Of a DNA stretch of 64,000 nt, positions 45,094-54,079 are shown piece after piece; the first letter of the stretch is position 1; each line of letters opens with the position of its first letter. The translations under genes and the position numbers were made by a program. Source of the DNA: Rhizobiales bacterium dw_265 (GTDB lineage Bacteria > Pseudomonadota > Alphaproteobacteria > Micropepsales > Micropepsaceae); assembly GCA_018449595.1 (NCBI GenBank), contig JAAVUU010000007.1, forward strand, positions 1 to 64,000, given 5' to 3'. The notes beneath the pieces were generated by a model that did not search any database, had not been told where the DNA came from, and worked only from the letters and a program-made list of their open reading frames with translations.

Positions 45094-48000
45094 ATGACTC
45101 GCACCGCTTTCCTTGCAGGCCGAATACTTGTTGGGGCCATGGCGCTTGGCGTCAGTCTTGATGCTGGGTTGGGGCCGGCATGGGCGGACAGCGTCACCGG
45201 CAGCGTCCAGAACGGCTATGGCCGGTTGAGCTTCAACCTGTCCGGCAGCGGCAAGGTCAGCGCCACCACCACCGGCGGCGTGCTGGCGATCGGCTTTACC
45301 GACAAGACCACTATCGACCCGGCGGCAATCGTCGCCGCCATGCCCAGGGCCCTGACCGGCGGCCATGCCGATGCCGACGGCAAGACCCTGCGCTTCACCC
45401 TGACCGCGCCGATGAAGCTGCATGTCAGCCAGATCGGCGGCCATGCGGTGGTGGACCTGGCAGCCAGCGATTTCAACGGCACAATGCCCGACCTGACGCC
45501 GCCCGCCAAGCCGGTGGTCAAGCCGCTGGATGTCGCCTCCCTGCCGCAGATCAAGCTGCGCACCGGGGCCTATGAGAAATTCACCCGCCTGGTATTCGAC
45601 TGGCCCAAGGACGTGTCCTACCAGGTGTTCCCCGGCGCGGGAAAAATGACGGTCAAGTTCGCCGCCCCCATGCGGATGGATGTTTCGGCGCTGGCGCGTT
45701 TCGCGCCGCCCTGGGTGAAGAACGCCAGCTGGCGCATCGACGGCAATAGCACGGTGGTCGATTTCGACACCGATTCCGATTCCGGCTATCACGATTTCAA
45801 GGACGGGACCCATGTGGTGCTGGACGTGCTGGCGCCCAGGACCGACGGCACCGCCTATGTCCCGCCCGGCACCGCCAAGCCGCTTATCACCAAAATGACG
45901 GCCGCCGCGCCGCCCGCCAAGACACCGGCCGGGGTGACGCCGGCCCAGGCCCAGGCCATCGCACAGACTGCCCAGCAGCTTGCCGGCAAGAACAAGCCCG
46001 ATCCCATCGCCAAGCCAGACGCAAAACCGGATACCAAAACCGCCGACGCCAAGCCCGCCGAGGTGGCAGCCGCTGCGCCCGACACCGGCGGCGCCGAAAC
46101 CAAACGCACGCGGGGTGGCGTGCAGATCAATTTCAAGGGTGCGGGCTCGCTGCCCGCCGCGGTGTTCGTGCGTGGCCTGACCGCCTGGGTGGTGGTGGAG
46201 AACGGCCCCGCCTTCGATCCCGCCAGCCTGAAAAAATCGCTGGGCGATTTCGCCGCCGGTATCGATGCCGGCACCACCGGGGGGCTGGGCATCCTGCGCA
46301 TCACCCTGAAAGCGCCCGCCGAAATCGGGGCGCGCAGCCTGGGGCCCAACCTGCAGGTGGATATCGCGGCAGATGTCGCGCCGCCGCCCACCACCATCAA
46401 CTTCGCCCGCAACCAGACCGATCCCCGCCGCGCCTCGCTGTCCACCCTGCTGCCCGCCGCCGACCATGCCTTTCCCATTCAAGACCCGGCGGGCGGCGAT
46501 ACCTTGACCGTGATCCCCGGCGCACCCGGCAACGGCATCCCCGCAGAGCGCGTGTTCGCCGATTTCGCGGTGCTGCCCAGCGCCAGCGGGTTGGTCATCA
46601 CGCCTTATGCCGACGACCTGGCGATCGCCGTCGCCACCTCGCGGGTGTCCATCGGCCGTCCGTCCGGTCTGGCCCTGACGCCGCCGCAGATGCCGGTGGC
46701 GCAAAGCCCTTCCGCGCTGGCGCACTTCGGCGACGGGCCTTCCTATCTGGATTTCGCCCATTGGGGCGAAGCCAGCGGCGGCAGCTTCCTGGCCACCGAG
46801 CGCCGCCTGACCCAGGCCGCCGCCAGGCAGCCGGCGCAACTGGCCGGCCCGGCGCGCATGACCCTGGCGCGTTTCTATCTTGCCAATGGTTTCGCCGCCG
46901 AGGCGCTGGGGCTGCTCAACCTGGTGCAGACCAGCGATCCGGCCCTGGCGGGCGATCCGCAGATGGTGACCATGCGCGCCGCCGCCGAATATATGATGGG
47001 CCGCTATCGCGACGCCCATAACGACCTGGGAAGTCCCGGCTTCGACGCCGACCGCCATGCCGCCCTGTGGCGCGGCTTGACCGAAGCGGCGATGGAAAAC
47101 TGGAAAGACGCCCACACCCATCTGGACCAGGCCGGCCCGGTGATGCGCCGCTATGCGCCCACCTGGCAGACCGCCGCCATCCTGGCCGATACCGACGCCG
47201 CCATGGGACTGGGCCGCCTCGACCTGGCGGATGCGGCGCTGTCGCGGCTGCCCAAGACCCTTGATGCCAAACAGATTTTGATGGGCGAACTGGCGCAGGC
47301 GCGACTGATGGCGGCGGAAAGCCGCTACAGCGAGGCCGTCAGCCATTTCAACAGCGTCATCGCCGGCGGCAATGAGCAGCTGGCGGCAAAGGCGATCTAT
47401 TACCAGACCGAGGCGGCGTTGAAGGCCGGCGCGATCACCCAGCCCCAGGCCATCGAGCAGTTGGAGAAGCTGCGCTTCCGCTGGCGCGGCGACGCGCTGG
47501 AACTGAAAACCTTGCGCAAGCTGGCGTCGCTGTATTTCGCCGCCGGCAAATGGCGCGACGGGCTGCGCACCCTGCGCATCGCCACCCAGAATTTCCAGGG
47601 CGACGACCAGGGCCGCATCGCCCAGGACGACATGCGCGGCGCCTTCGTCAACCTGTTCCTCAAGGGCGGCGCCGACAAGATGAAGCCGGTGGATTCGCTG
47701 GCGCTGTTCTATGACAATCTGGACCTCACCCCCATCGGGCCGGACGGCGACGAGATGATCCGGCGCATGTCCGACCGGCTGGTGCAGGTGGACCTGCTGG
47801 GGCCGGCGGCGAACCTCTTGGCCTATCAGGTGGACAAGCGGCTGGACGGCATCGCCAAGGCCCAGGTGGCGACGCGGCTGGCCGGCGTCTATCTGATGGA
47901 TCACAAGCCCGACAAGGCGGTGGCCACCATCCGCGATTCCACCATCACCGGTCTTCCAGACGACGAGATGCACCGCCGCCTGATCCTGGAAGCGCGCGCC

Positions 48001-48432
48001 TTCGCGGCGCTGAAACAGTGGGACAATGCGCTGGACCTGATCGCGGTGGACCAGGGCGATGACACCAAGCGGCTGCGCGCCGACATCTATTGGGAATCGG
48101 GCAACTGGGCGATTGCAGGCCAGAAGGCCGAGGAGATGCTGGCCGGACGCGCCGCCGACGCAGCCCCCCTGACCGACAACGAACGCGCCGAGGTGATGCG
48201 CGCGGCGGTGGCTTATTCGCTGGCCAATGACGGGGCCAGCCTGGCGCGGCTGCGCGGCCAGTTCAGCGCCAAGATGAAACCGACGCCCGACGCCAATCTG
48301 TTTGCCGTGCTGTCGGCGGACCTGGATCAGCACGGCCTGGCCTTCCGCGACGCCGCCGCCAAGATCGCTTCGATCGATACCCTGGAGTCCTTCATGAAGG
48401 ACTTCAACAAGCGGCGGGATGCGAAGAGTTAG
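45094..48432 (+). CDS. Large secreted TPR protein of the flagellar locus with AMIN-like repeats
   Basis: 1112 residues, signal peptide ending around GPAWA. The first ~420 residues hold three beta-rich repeats resembling AMIN-type domains (GYGRLSFNLSGSGKVSA, YEKFTRLVFDWPKDVSYQVFPGAGKMTVKF, GGVQINFKGAGSLPAAVFVRG). They are separated by a Pro/Ala/Lys linker at about 265-340. The rest is an alpha-helical TPR-like solenoid. Follows motE by 56 bases in the fliL-fliM operon, so a periplasmic flagellar or polar scaffold role is likely. AMIN domains bind peptidoglycan or localise envelope machines. No assigned name. Confidence 0.8.
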   Translation: MTRTAFLAGRILVGAMALGVSLDAGLGPAWADSVTGSVQNGYGRLSFNLSGSGKVSATTTGGVLAIGFTDKTTIDPAAIVAAMPRALTGGHADADGKTLRFTLTAPMKLHVSQIGGHAVVDLAASDFNGTMPDLTPPAKPVVKPLDVASLPQIKLRTGAYEKFTRLVFDWPKDVSYQVFPGAGKMTVKFAAPMRMDVSALARFAPPWVKNASWRIDGNSTVVDFDTDSDSGYHDFKDGTHVVLDVLAPRTDGTAYVPPGTAKPLITKMTAAAPPAKTPAGVTPAQAQAIAQTAQQLAGKNKPDPIAKPDAKPDTKTADAKPAEVAAAAPDTGGAETKRTRGGVQINFKGAGSLPAAVFVRGLTAWVVVENGPAFDPASLKKSLGDFAAGIDAGTTGGLGILRITLKAPAEIGARSLGPNLQVDIAADVAPPPTTINFARNQTDPRRASLSTLLPAADHAFPIQDPAGGDTLTVIPGAPGNGIPAERVFADFAVLPSASGLVITPYADDLAIAVATSRVSIGRPSGLALTPPQMPVAQSPSALAHFGDGPSYLDFAHWGEASGGSFLATERRLTQAAARQPAQLAGPARMTLARFYLANGFAAEALGLLNLVQTSDPALAGDPQMVTMRAAAEYMMGRYRDAHNDLGSPGFDADRHAALWRGLTEAAMENWKDAHTHLDQAGPVMRRYAPTWQTAAILADTDAAMGLGRLDLADAALSRLPKTLDAKQILMGELAQARLMAAESRYSEAVSHFNSVIAGGNEQLAAKAIYYQTEAALKAGAITQPQAIEQLEKLRFRWRGDALELKTLRKLASLYFAAGKWRDGLRTLRIATQNFQGDDQGRIAQDDMRGAFVNLFLKGGADKMKPVDSLALFYDNLDLTPIGPDGDEMIRRMSDRLVQVDLLGPAANLLAYQVDKRLDGIAKAQVATRLAGVYLMDHKPDKAVATIRDSTITGLPDDEMHRRLILEARAFAALKQWDNALDLIAVDQGDDTKRLRADIYWESGNWAIAGQKAEEMLAGRAADAAPLTDNERAEVMRAAVAYSLANDGASLARLRGQFSAKMKPTPDANLFAVLSADLDQHGLAFRDAAAKIASIDTLESFMKDFNKRRDAKS

Positions 48433-48782
48433 GCATCACCCTTCTCCAGATCGTCATCGCCCGCTTTATGCGGGCGATCCATTTTTTCTTCCGGATACCA
48501 GTTCGCTGCCAGATCGTTCCAATCCGGATTGTCCGTACGGATCAAATTGACCTTCCAGGTGCGCGGCCACTTCTTGAGACGTTTCTCACGGTGGATTGCC
48601 GTATGTGCGTCCCCGCATTCTTCAGCATAAACGAGGAGGTTCAATCCATAACGGCTGGTGAATCCCTCCACCGATCCGGTCTTGTGTTGGAAAATACGAG
48701 CCATGAGATTGCTGGTGACGCCGATATACAGCGTGCCCCAAGGCTTGTTCGTTACGATATAAACGAAGAAATGCTTTTCCAT
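48429..48782 (-). CDS. GIY-YIG nuclease family protein (UPF0213-like), bracketed by palindromes
   Basis: 117 residues from ATG 48782. The catalytic pattern is clear: FVYIVTN, 10 residues later LYIGVTSN, then ARIFQHK with the conserved Arg, and the Glu in HREKRLKKWPRTWKV. Single-domain nucleases of this type occur in many copies in Alphaproteobacteria. The last residues (RPHKAGDD and on) are encoded by the left palindrome, and a matching inverted palindrome lies just upstream of the start. Its stop overlaps the end of the TPR gene by 4 bases. It may be a small selfish unit. Confidence 0.88.
   Translation of the reverse strand: MEKHFFVYIVTNKPWGTLYIGVTSNLMARIFQHKTGSVEGFTSRYGLNLLVYAEECGDAHTAIHREKRLKKWPRTWKVNLIRTDNPDWNDLAANWYPEEKMDRPHKAGDDDLEKGDA
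48452..48481. repeat. Left 30-bp inverted repeat of the GIY-YIG unit
   Basis: Itself a hairpin, ATCGCCCGC-TTTAT-GCGGGCGAT (48456-48478). The whole 30 bases match the reverse complement of 48805-48834 at 29 of 30 positions. Confidence 0.9.
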
Positions 48783-48804
48783 GTTGAAGACCAACATAAG
48801 AAAT

Positions 48805-48834
48805 TGGATCGCCCGCATGAAGCGGGCGATGACG
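48805..48834. repeat. Right 30-bp inverted repeat of the GIY-YIG unit
   Basis: Hairpin ATCGCCCGC-ATGAA-GCGGGCGAT (48808-48830), inverted copy of 48452-48481. It ends one base before the stop of the alpha/beta hydrolase gene and lies 22 bases upstream of the GIY-YIG start. Confidence 0.9.
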
Positions 48835-48835
48835 T

Positions 48836-49648
48836 TTAGGTAAGATCGTTATCTTTCAGCCAACCCAAAGCCCGCGCCGCCAGCTTTTCCCAGCCCGGTT
48901 CGCCGATCAGCCAGTGGCCCATGCCTTTCAGTTCCTCCACCGTAGCGCGCTTGCCATAGCGCGCGGCGACACGCTCGACAGTGCCGGGCGCATTGACGCG
49001 GTCCTCGCTGCCGGTGAGGAACAGGATCGGGCAGTCCACCGCATCGGCGTCCACCTCGCTGGCGCGGTTCATGTCCATGCCCCAATGCATGATCTCGAAC
49101 ATGGCGCGGCCGGATTCCCGGCCGAACTGCTCATACACGGCTTCGCGCTCGGCGCGCGGCAGGCAGTTCAGCGACTGGCTGAAGGCGATGTCGCGGTTGG
49201 GTTCCAGCACCTGGTTCCAGAAGCCCGGCTGCAGCAGCATGGTCTGGGCGGCGGCGATTTCGGCGATGGTGGTGGGCGGCACGCCCCAGGGCGGCGACGA
49301 GGCGAACAGGATCAGCGCGCTGGCGCTGGTGCGCGCCGCCAGCATCTGTGCCAGCAACCCGCCCATGGAATGGCCGACCAGAATCGGCGGCACTTTCAGC
49401 GCCGCGACTTCTTCCTCCAGGTCGGAAATGTAATCGGCGAGCCCGGTGGTGCCCAGCGCCGATGGTGGCCGCGCGCCGTCATGGAAGCGCAAGGCGGGTA
49501 CGGTGACGGCATAACCGGCGGCCTGGAATTTCGCTTTCAGTCCGTCCATCGCCCAGGGGCCGCAAAAGGCGCCATGGATCATCAGCACGGGCGGCCTGGC
49601 GCCGTCATCCTCGGTGTTTCTGGCGCCGTTGGGCGCGGGTTTTCTCAT
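48836..49648 (-). CDS. Alpha/beta hydrolase
   Basis: 270 residues from ATG 49648, giving an ATGA overlap with rppH upstream. Motifs: PPVLMIHGAFCGPWAMDGL (oxyanion His-Gly), LVGHSMGGLLAQML (nucleophile Ser), FLTGSEDRVNAPG (acid) and GMGHWLIGEPG (His), a complete triad. Possible esterase or lactonase of the haloperoxidase-like group; substrate unknown. Probably cotranscribed with rppH. Confidence 0.88.
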   Translation of the reverse strand: MRKPAPNGARNTEDDGARPPVLMIHGAFCGPWAMDGLKAKFQAAGYAVTVPALRFHDGARPPSALGTTGLADYISDLEEEVAALKVPPILVGHSMGGLLAQMLAARTSASALILFASSPPWGVPPTTIAEIAAAQTMLLQPGFWNQVLEPNRDIAFSQSLNCLPRAEREAVYEQFGRESGRAMFEIMHWGMDMNRASEVDADAVDCPILFLTGSEDRVNAPGTVERVAARYGKRATVEELKGMGHWLIGEPGWEKLAARALGWLKDNDLT

Positions 49649-50133
49649 GCCAGCTTTTGGGCCGGGTTTTGGGCCAGGTTTTGAAAGGCGGCGATCACCG
49701 CCTTGTAGATCTCGCGCTTGAACGGCACGATCAGCGCCGGCAGGTCTTCCAGCGACACCCACTGGAAAGCCGAGAACTCCGGCTCATGCGCGGTCAGGTC
49801 GATATCGGCATCCTTGCCGGTGAAACGCAGGGCGAACCATTTCTGCCGCTGGCCTTTGTACTTGCCGTGAAACGCCACCCCGATCAGGTGTTCGGGCAGG
49901 TCATAGGTCACCCAATCGTCCATCTCGCCGATGATCTCGGCCCTGGCGGTGCCGACTTCTTCCTGCAATTCGCGCAGCACGGCTTGTTTCGGGGTCTCGC
50001 CCTTGTCGATGCCGCCCTGCGGCATCTGCCAGCCCTCGACGGTCTGGTCGATACGCTTGCCGACGAACACCTTGCCGTCCGCATTGAACAACATGATGCC
50101 GACACAGGGCCGGTAAGGAAGATCGGAAGACAT
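49645..50133 (-). CDS. rppH: RNA pyrophosphohydrolase RppH
   Basis: 162 residues. Nudix box GGIDKGETPKQAVLRELQEEVG intact, preceded by EGWQMPQ and followed by YDLPEHLIGVAFHGKYKGQRQKWFALRF, the RppH-type segment. Removes pyrophosphate from 5' triphosphate RNA, starting RNase E decay. Neighbours (polysaccharide deacetylase, ctpA, envC, gpmI) match the usual alphaproteobacterial order. Confidence 0.95.
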   Translation of the reverse strand: MSSDLPYRPCVGIMLFNADGKVFVGKRIDQTVEGWQMPQGGIDKGETPKQAVLRELQEEVGTARAEIIGEMDDWVTYDLPEHLIGVAFHGKYKGQRQKWFALRFTGKDADIDLTAHEPEFSAFQWVSLEDLPALIVPFKREIYKAVIAAFQNLAQNPAQKLA

Positions 50134-50149
50134 GACGGTGTGTAGGGCT

Positions 50150-51181
50150 TTATTGTTTCTGGGCCGTGACTATGGCCGAGACGGGCACCAATACAAAGCC
50201 CCGTGATTGCAGGCTTTTCGCCCATGCGGCGATGCGCGCGATGCTGACAGGATAAAGAAAGGCGGAACCCACCGCGCTGCCGTTGGCGCGGGCCTGATTC
50301 TCAAGTTCCACCAGGCGGTGGTCGATCTCCAGCGCGGTCTGGATGGTGTCGATGGTTGTGCCCGATTGCGCCAGCGGCAGGCCGACCTGGCCCGCCACGG
50401 TGGGCGCCACCGACTGGGCGGCGCTGCCATTGTCGAAGAAATAGAGACCGCGACGCCCCAGATACGTCAGGCTGGGCGCCAGCGCCTCGGTATCCGACAG
50501 GAAACGCTGGCCCAGCAGGTTGGTGACGCCGGCATAGCCGGTGAAGCGGGACAGCGCCCAGGTGAGGCGCTGGATGTTGCTGTCTTCATCGGAGCCCGAC
50601 CGCAAGGTGTGCGGGCCCGGATCGCTGTCGGGGAAATCGAACGGCTCCATGGGAATTTCCAGCAGCACTTCGTGGCCCTTGCCGCGCGCCTGCGACACCC
50701 ATTCCCCGACATCGCCGGCATAAGGCGCGAAGCCCAGGGTGACGCCGGACGGCAGCGCCTCCAGCGCCGAGCGGGTGGCGCTGGCGGAAAGACCCAGCCC
50801 GCTCACCACAATGGCGATCTTGAATTTGCCGCTCGCCGCCGGCCCGGCATAGGCGGTCATGGGCTTGCGCCCGTCATCGGCGATGCGCGGCAGCGGGCCC
50901 TGAGCGGTGTTCTCGGTCAGGGCCGGATCGGCCACCAGTGCCTTGCCGGCATATAGGGGCTTGGTGATGGGGCCGGTGGCCGCGACATCGGGCGGCGCGG
51001 GCGCCGCGACCGGCCGGGCGATTTTCATGCCTGGCTGTTCGGGCAGGTCAAGCTGGACGTCGGCACGATGCGGCCGGCCCAGCAGGGTAATCGCCAGGGC
51101 CCCCGCCGCCATCAGGCAGAAGGTAAAGGCAGAGGCAAAGGCCAGCGCGCGGCCGGACTTGGACGCGCCCGAACTGGACAT
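50150..51181 (-). CDS. Divergent polysaccharide deacetylase (YibQ-like) family protein
   Basis: 343 residues from ATG 51181 with GAAGG upstream; ATG 51217 is an alternative adding 12 residues. One N-terminal membrane helix (ALAFASAFTFCLMAAGALAITLL) followed by a Pro-rich linker. The divergent deacetylase domain (about 125-340) has KIAIVVSGLGLSASATRSALEALP, VTLGFAPYAGD, GHEVLLEIPMEPFDFPDSDPGPHTL and RRGLYFFDNG. Periplasmic; commonly lies with envC and ctpA and is thought to be linked to cell-wall remodelling, with enzymatic activity uncertain. Confidence 0.88.
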   Translation of the reverse strand: MSSSGASKSGRALAFASAFTFCLMAAGALAITLLGRPHRADVQLDLPEQPGMKIARPVAAPAPPDVAATGPITKPLYAGKALVADPALTENTAQGPLPRIADDGRKPMTAYAGPAASGKFKIAIVVSGLGLSASATRSALEALPSGVTLGFAPYAGDVGEWVSQARGKGHEVLLEIPMEPFDFPDSDPGPHTLRSGSDEDSNIQRLTWALSRFTGYAGVTNLLGQRFLSDTEALAPSLTYLGRRGLYFFDNGSAAQSVAPTVAGQVGLPLAQSGTTIDTIQTALEIDHRLVELENQARANGSAVGSAFLYPVSIARIAAWAKSLQSRGFVLVPVSAIVTAQKQ

Positions 51182-51290
51182 AAGAGTGCCTTCAGCGGAT
51201 GCGGCGGCAGCAGCCATGCCTGAGTTTATGAATGGGCATGGTTACGCTGTGGTTAATAGGCGGCTCGGCCTGACCGGAATTACCTCAACT

Positions 51291-51436
51291 GTCATGGCCC
51301 GCAAAAGCGGGCCACCCAGGTGACGGCGGCATAGACCTACAAATTCGGTTCGATATTCAACTCGGAACCAGAATGCTTCACGCCCAACTGGGTGGCCCGT
51401 CGGTACGCTGCCGCTACCGACCCGGCAGGCCATGAC
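51291..51436. repeat. 146-bp nested palindromic element (family A, copy 2)
   Basis: Begins GTCATGGCCC (51291) and ends AGGCCATGAC (51436), the same termini as 591-690. It has the same hairpin GGCCCGC-AAAA-GCGGGCC (51296-51313), here at the left end, and an inner inverted repeat GGGCCACCCA (51309-51318) / TGGGTGGCCC (51389-51398). Sits in the gap between the deacetylase and ctpA genes and ends 11 bases from the ctpA stop. Confidence 0.8.
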
Positions 51437-51446
51437 AAATCTTAAA

Positions 51447-52766
51447 CTACTGCGCCGTGGTCTTGTTGTCGTTGGCCGGCGCGGTCGCCGAGGCCACCGT
51501 CATCTTGCCGTGCAGCAGGTCCAGGGCATAGGAGAGCTGGAAGTCGTCATACTTCTTGCCGGGGGCCGGCTTGATCACCGGGGCATTGACCCGCTTGGCC
51601 GGGATCGGCTCGCCGCTCAGATGACCGCGCAGGTCGGCTTCCGAGGGGCGCGCCAGCTTGGGCACATTGGCTTCGTCGCCTTGCGCCACCTGGATGTCGG
51701 GAATGATGCCCTGGGCCTGGATGGAATGGCCCGATGGCGTGTAGTAGCGCGCCGTGGTCAGGCGCAGCGCGCCGCGATTCTCTCCCAGCGGGATGATGGT
51801 CTGCACCGAACCCTTGCCGAAGCTGGTCAGGCCGACAATGGTGGCGCGGCGGTGATCCTGCAGCGCACCCGACACGATCTCGGAGGCCGAGGCGGTGCCG
51901 GCATTGATTAGCACCACCACCGGCTTGCCGTCGGTGATGTCGCCGGCCTTGGCGTCATAGCGCTGGGTGTCTTCGGGATGGCGGCCACGGGTGGAAACGA
52001 TCTCGCCCGAAGCCAGGAAGTCGTCCGACACCTGGATCGCCTGGTCCAGCAACCCGCCGGGATTGTTGCGCAGGTCCAGCACATAGCCCTTGATGCCGGG
52101 GCCGATCTGCTTTTTCAGATCCTTGACCGCATGTTCCAGGCCCTCGGCGGTCTGTTCGTTGAAGCCGGGCATGCGGATATAGCCGATATCGCCCTCGCGG
52201 CGGTAGGTGGCGGCATCCACCGACACCACCGCGCGCACCAGGGTGACGTCGAACGGCTTCTTTTCGCCTTCGCGCACGATGGAAAGGGTGATCTTGCTGC
52301 CGGAGGGGCCGCGCATCTTGTCTATGGCTTCGTTCAGCGGCAGCCCGGCGATAGAAGTGCCGTCAATGCCCACGATGCGGTCGCCCGACTTGATGCCGGC
52401 GCGCGACGCGGGCGTGCCGTCGATCGGCGAGATCACCTTGATGATGCCGTCTTCCTGGGTGACTTCGATGCCGACGCCGCCGAACTGGCCCTTGGTGGTG
52501 ATCTGCATGTCGCCATACATCTTGGCATCCATGTAGCTGGAATGGGGGTCGAGATTGGACACCATGCCCTGGATGGCGGCATCAACCAGTTCGCTGTCCT
52601 TGACGGGGCGCACATAGTTGGCGCGCACCCGCTCGAAGGCATCGCTGAACAGGTCGAGCTGGCCATAGGCGCTCGCATCATTGGCGCCCTTGGCTTCGGG
52701 CAGCGCGACCAGCGCCGCCGCGAAACCGCCGACCAGGCCCATGCCAACCAATGCAAACTTCTTCAT
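51447..52766 (-). CDS. ctpA: Carboxy-terminal processing protease, S41 family
   Basis: 439 residues with an N-terminal membrane/signal segment. N-terminal helical region, PDZ domain about 85-170 (GGVGIEVTQEDGIIKVISPIDGTPASRAGIKSGDRIVGIDGTSIAG), then the protease core: GYVLDLRNNPGGLLDQAIQVSDDFL, NAGTASASEIVSGALQDHRRA with the catalytic Ser, and TSFGKGSVQTIIPL with the Lys. Periplasmic; in related bacteria it degrades peptidoglycan hydrolases and other envelope proteins. Start overlaps the EnvC stop by 4 bases. Confidence 0.95.
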   Translation of the reverse strand: MKKFALVGMGLVGGFAAALVALPEAKGANDASAYGQLDLFSDAFERVRANYVRPVKDSELVDAAIQGMVSNLDPHSSYMDAKMYGDMQITTKGQFGGVGIEVTQEDGIIKVISPIDGTPASRAGIKSGDRIVGIDGTSIAGLPLNEAIDKMRGPSGSKITLSIVREGEKKPFDVTLVRAVVSVDAATYRREGDIGYIRMPGFNEQTAEGLEHAVKDLKKQIGPGIKGYVLDLRNNPGGLLDQAIQVSDDFLASGEIVSTRGRHPEDTQRYDAKAGDITDGKPVVVLINAGTASASEIVSGALQDHRRATIVGLTSFGKGSVQTIIPLGENRGALRLTTARYYTPSGHSIQAQGIIPDIQVAQGDEANVPKLARPSEADLRGHLSGEPIPAKRVNAPVIKPAPGKKYDDFQLSYALDLLHGKMTVASATAPANDNKTTAQ

Positions 52767-54079
52767 GTCCTGTTCGCCTTTCCGAAAGCGGGCTGGCCGA
52801 AAGCGGGCCGGAGATTCAATTTCAGCCAGGGTGCGGGTGACTGACCATGGCCGCCGTGACGTATTTCAAAATAAAGCCTGCCGTCGGGCTCCGAGGGCAT
52901 GGTTCCAACCGGCTCACCCGCCAGCAGCTGATCGCTGGTCTTGACCGTAACACGGCCCAGTCCCGCCAGAACAGCATCGTAGCCAGTCGTTATCTCCAGG
53001 ATCAAGACTTGACCGCTCTTATGGTAAGGGCCGGCGTAAAGAACCTTGCCGTCGGCAGGGGTAATCACCTGGGCGCCGGGGCGGGTGGCATAGGAAAGGC
53101 CCGGATTTTCCGGCATCGGGACCACAGTTCCCACCACCGGCTCCAGCAGCGAGTTCTTGGCCAGCCCGTCCAGGGAACCGCTGTTCTGGGCGGTTACGGT
53201 TACGACATCCTGCGCCGCCGGACCCTGCTGGCGCAGCGCCTTGACCCGGGCCAGCAGCGCCTGGAAATCGGCGGCCTGGCGGGCCACGGTATCCAGCTGG
53301 GTCTTCAAGGTTCCATAGCTTTGCGCCGCGCCCGCCGCCTCGCGTTCCTTCTGGTCCAGAAGCCTGTCCAGCTCGCCGCGCGCGATGTTCAGCCGGGCGG
53401 CGGTATCGGCAGCTTCGGCCTGTTGCTGTTCCAGCGCCAGCCGGGTGCGCTTCAGGGCGTCGATGCGCCGCGACAGGGAGGCCGCCTGGGCATAGACCGG
53501 CGGCAGGGAGGCGCCGATCAGCATGGCCCCCCGCGCCGCGCCCAGGGCATCGTCGGGATGCATGGCCAGCGCCGGCGGCATGTCATGCTGCAGCCGTTCC
53601 AGCACCGCCAGCAGCTTGGTCACCGCCACCCGGTCATTGGCGAAACCGGCGCTCAGCGCGGCGTCTTCCGCCGTCAGGCGCACGATCTGGGCATCGGCCT
53701 CGATCTTGCGCCGTTCCAGGTCTTCGATGCGGGCGGCGGTCTCGATCAGTTTCCTGCGCAGGCTCGCCGCCTGCGCCGCCAGCGAATCGCTTTTCTGCTT
53801 GGCTGAGGCCAGTTGCGGCACGCCCTGCTTCAGTTCCGAGGACAGGCTTTTCAATTGCTGGGCGCTGGAAGGCAGCCCGGCCAGCGCCTTGCCGGGCAAG
53901 GCGTGCGACAAATCCATCGGCTGTTCCGGTGCGGCGGCCTGCTGGATCGCCGGGCGCGGCGTGGGCGCGGCAGGCGCATCGACATGCCTGTGCTGCTCCG
54001 GCCTGTGCGCCGCCGTCTTGGCGACAAGCGGCACGGCGGCCAGCAGGCAGACAAGACAGGCCGCGCCGGTTCGCCTCAC
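52763..54079 (-). CDS. Murein hydrolase activator, EnvC-like with degenerate LytM domain
   Basis: 438 residues: signal segment, long coiled coil about 60-300, then a C-terminal LytM/M23 fold (ITPADGKVLYAGPYHKSGQVLILEITTGYDAVLAGLGRV, YFEIRHGGHGQSPAPWLKL). The first zinc-ligand motif HxxxD is absent and the domain is not expected to be catalytic, as in E. coli EnvC, which activates amidases at the septum. Coupled by 4-base overlaps to gpmI upstream and ctpA downstream. Confidence 0.9.
   Translation of the reverse strand: MRRTGAACLVCLLAAVPLVAKTAAHRPEQHRHVDAPAAPTPRPAIQQAAAPEQPMDLSHALPGKALAGLPSSAQQLKSLSSELKQGVPQLASAKQKSDSLAAQAASLRRKLIETAARIEDLERRKIEADAQIVRLTAEDAALSAGFANDRVAVTKLLAVLERLQHDMPPALAMHPDDALGAARGAMLIGASLPPVYAQAASLSRRIDALKRTRLALEQQQAEAADTAARLNIARGELDRLLDQKEREAAGAAQSYGTLKTQLDTVARQAADFQALLARVKALRQQGPAAQDVVTVTAQNSGSLDGLAKNSLLEPVVGTVVPMPENPGLSYATRPGAQVITPADGKVLYAGPYHKSGQVLILEITTGYDAVLAGLGRVTVKTSDQLLAGEPVGTMPSEPDGRLYFEIRHGGHGQSPAPWLKLNLRPAFGQPAFGKANRT

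Noticed and set aside
45043..48333. 1096-codon open frame antisense to the TPR gene
   Set aside because: Composition is Gly/Arg/His/Gln-rich as expected for the antisense of high-GC code; no domain motifs, while the plus-strand frame has a signal peptide and repeats.
48468..48839. Plus-strand open frame across the GIY-YIG unit
   Set aside because: Shadow of the minus-strand nuclease gene, which has the GIY-YIG residues and a proper start.
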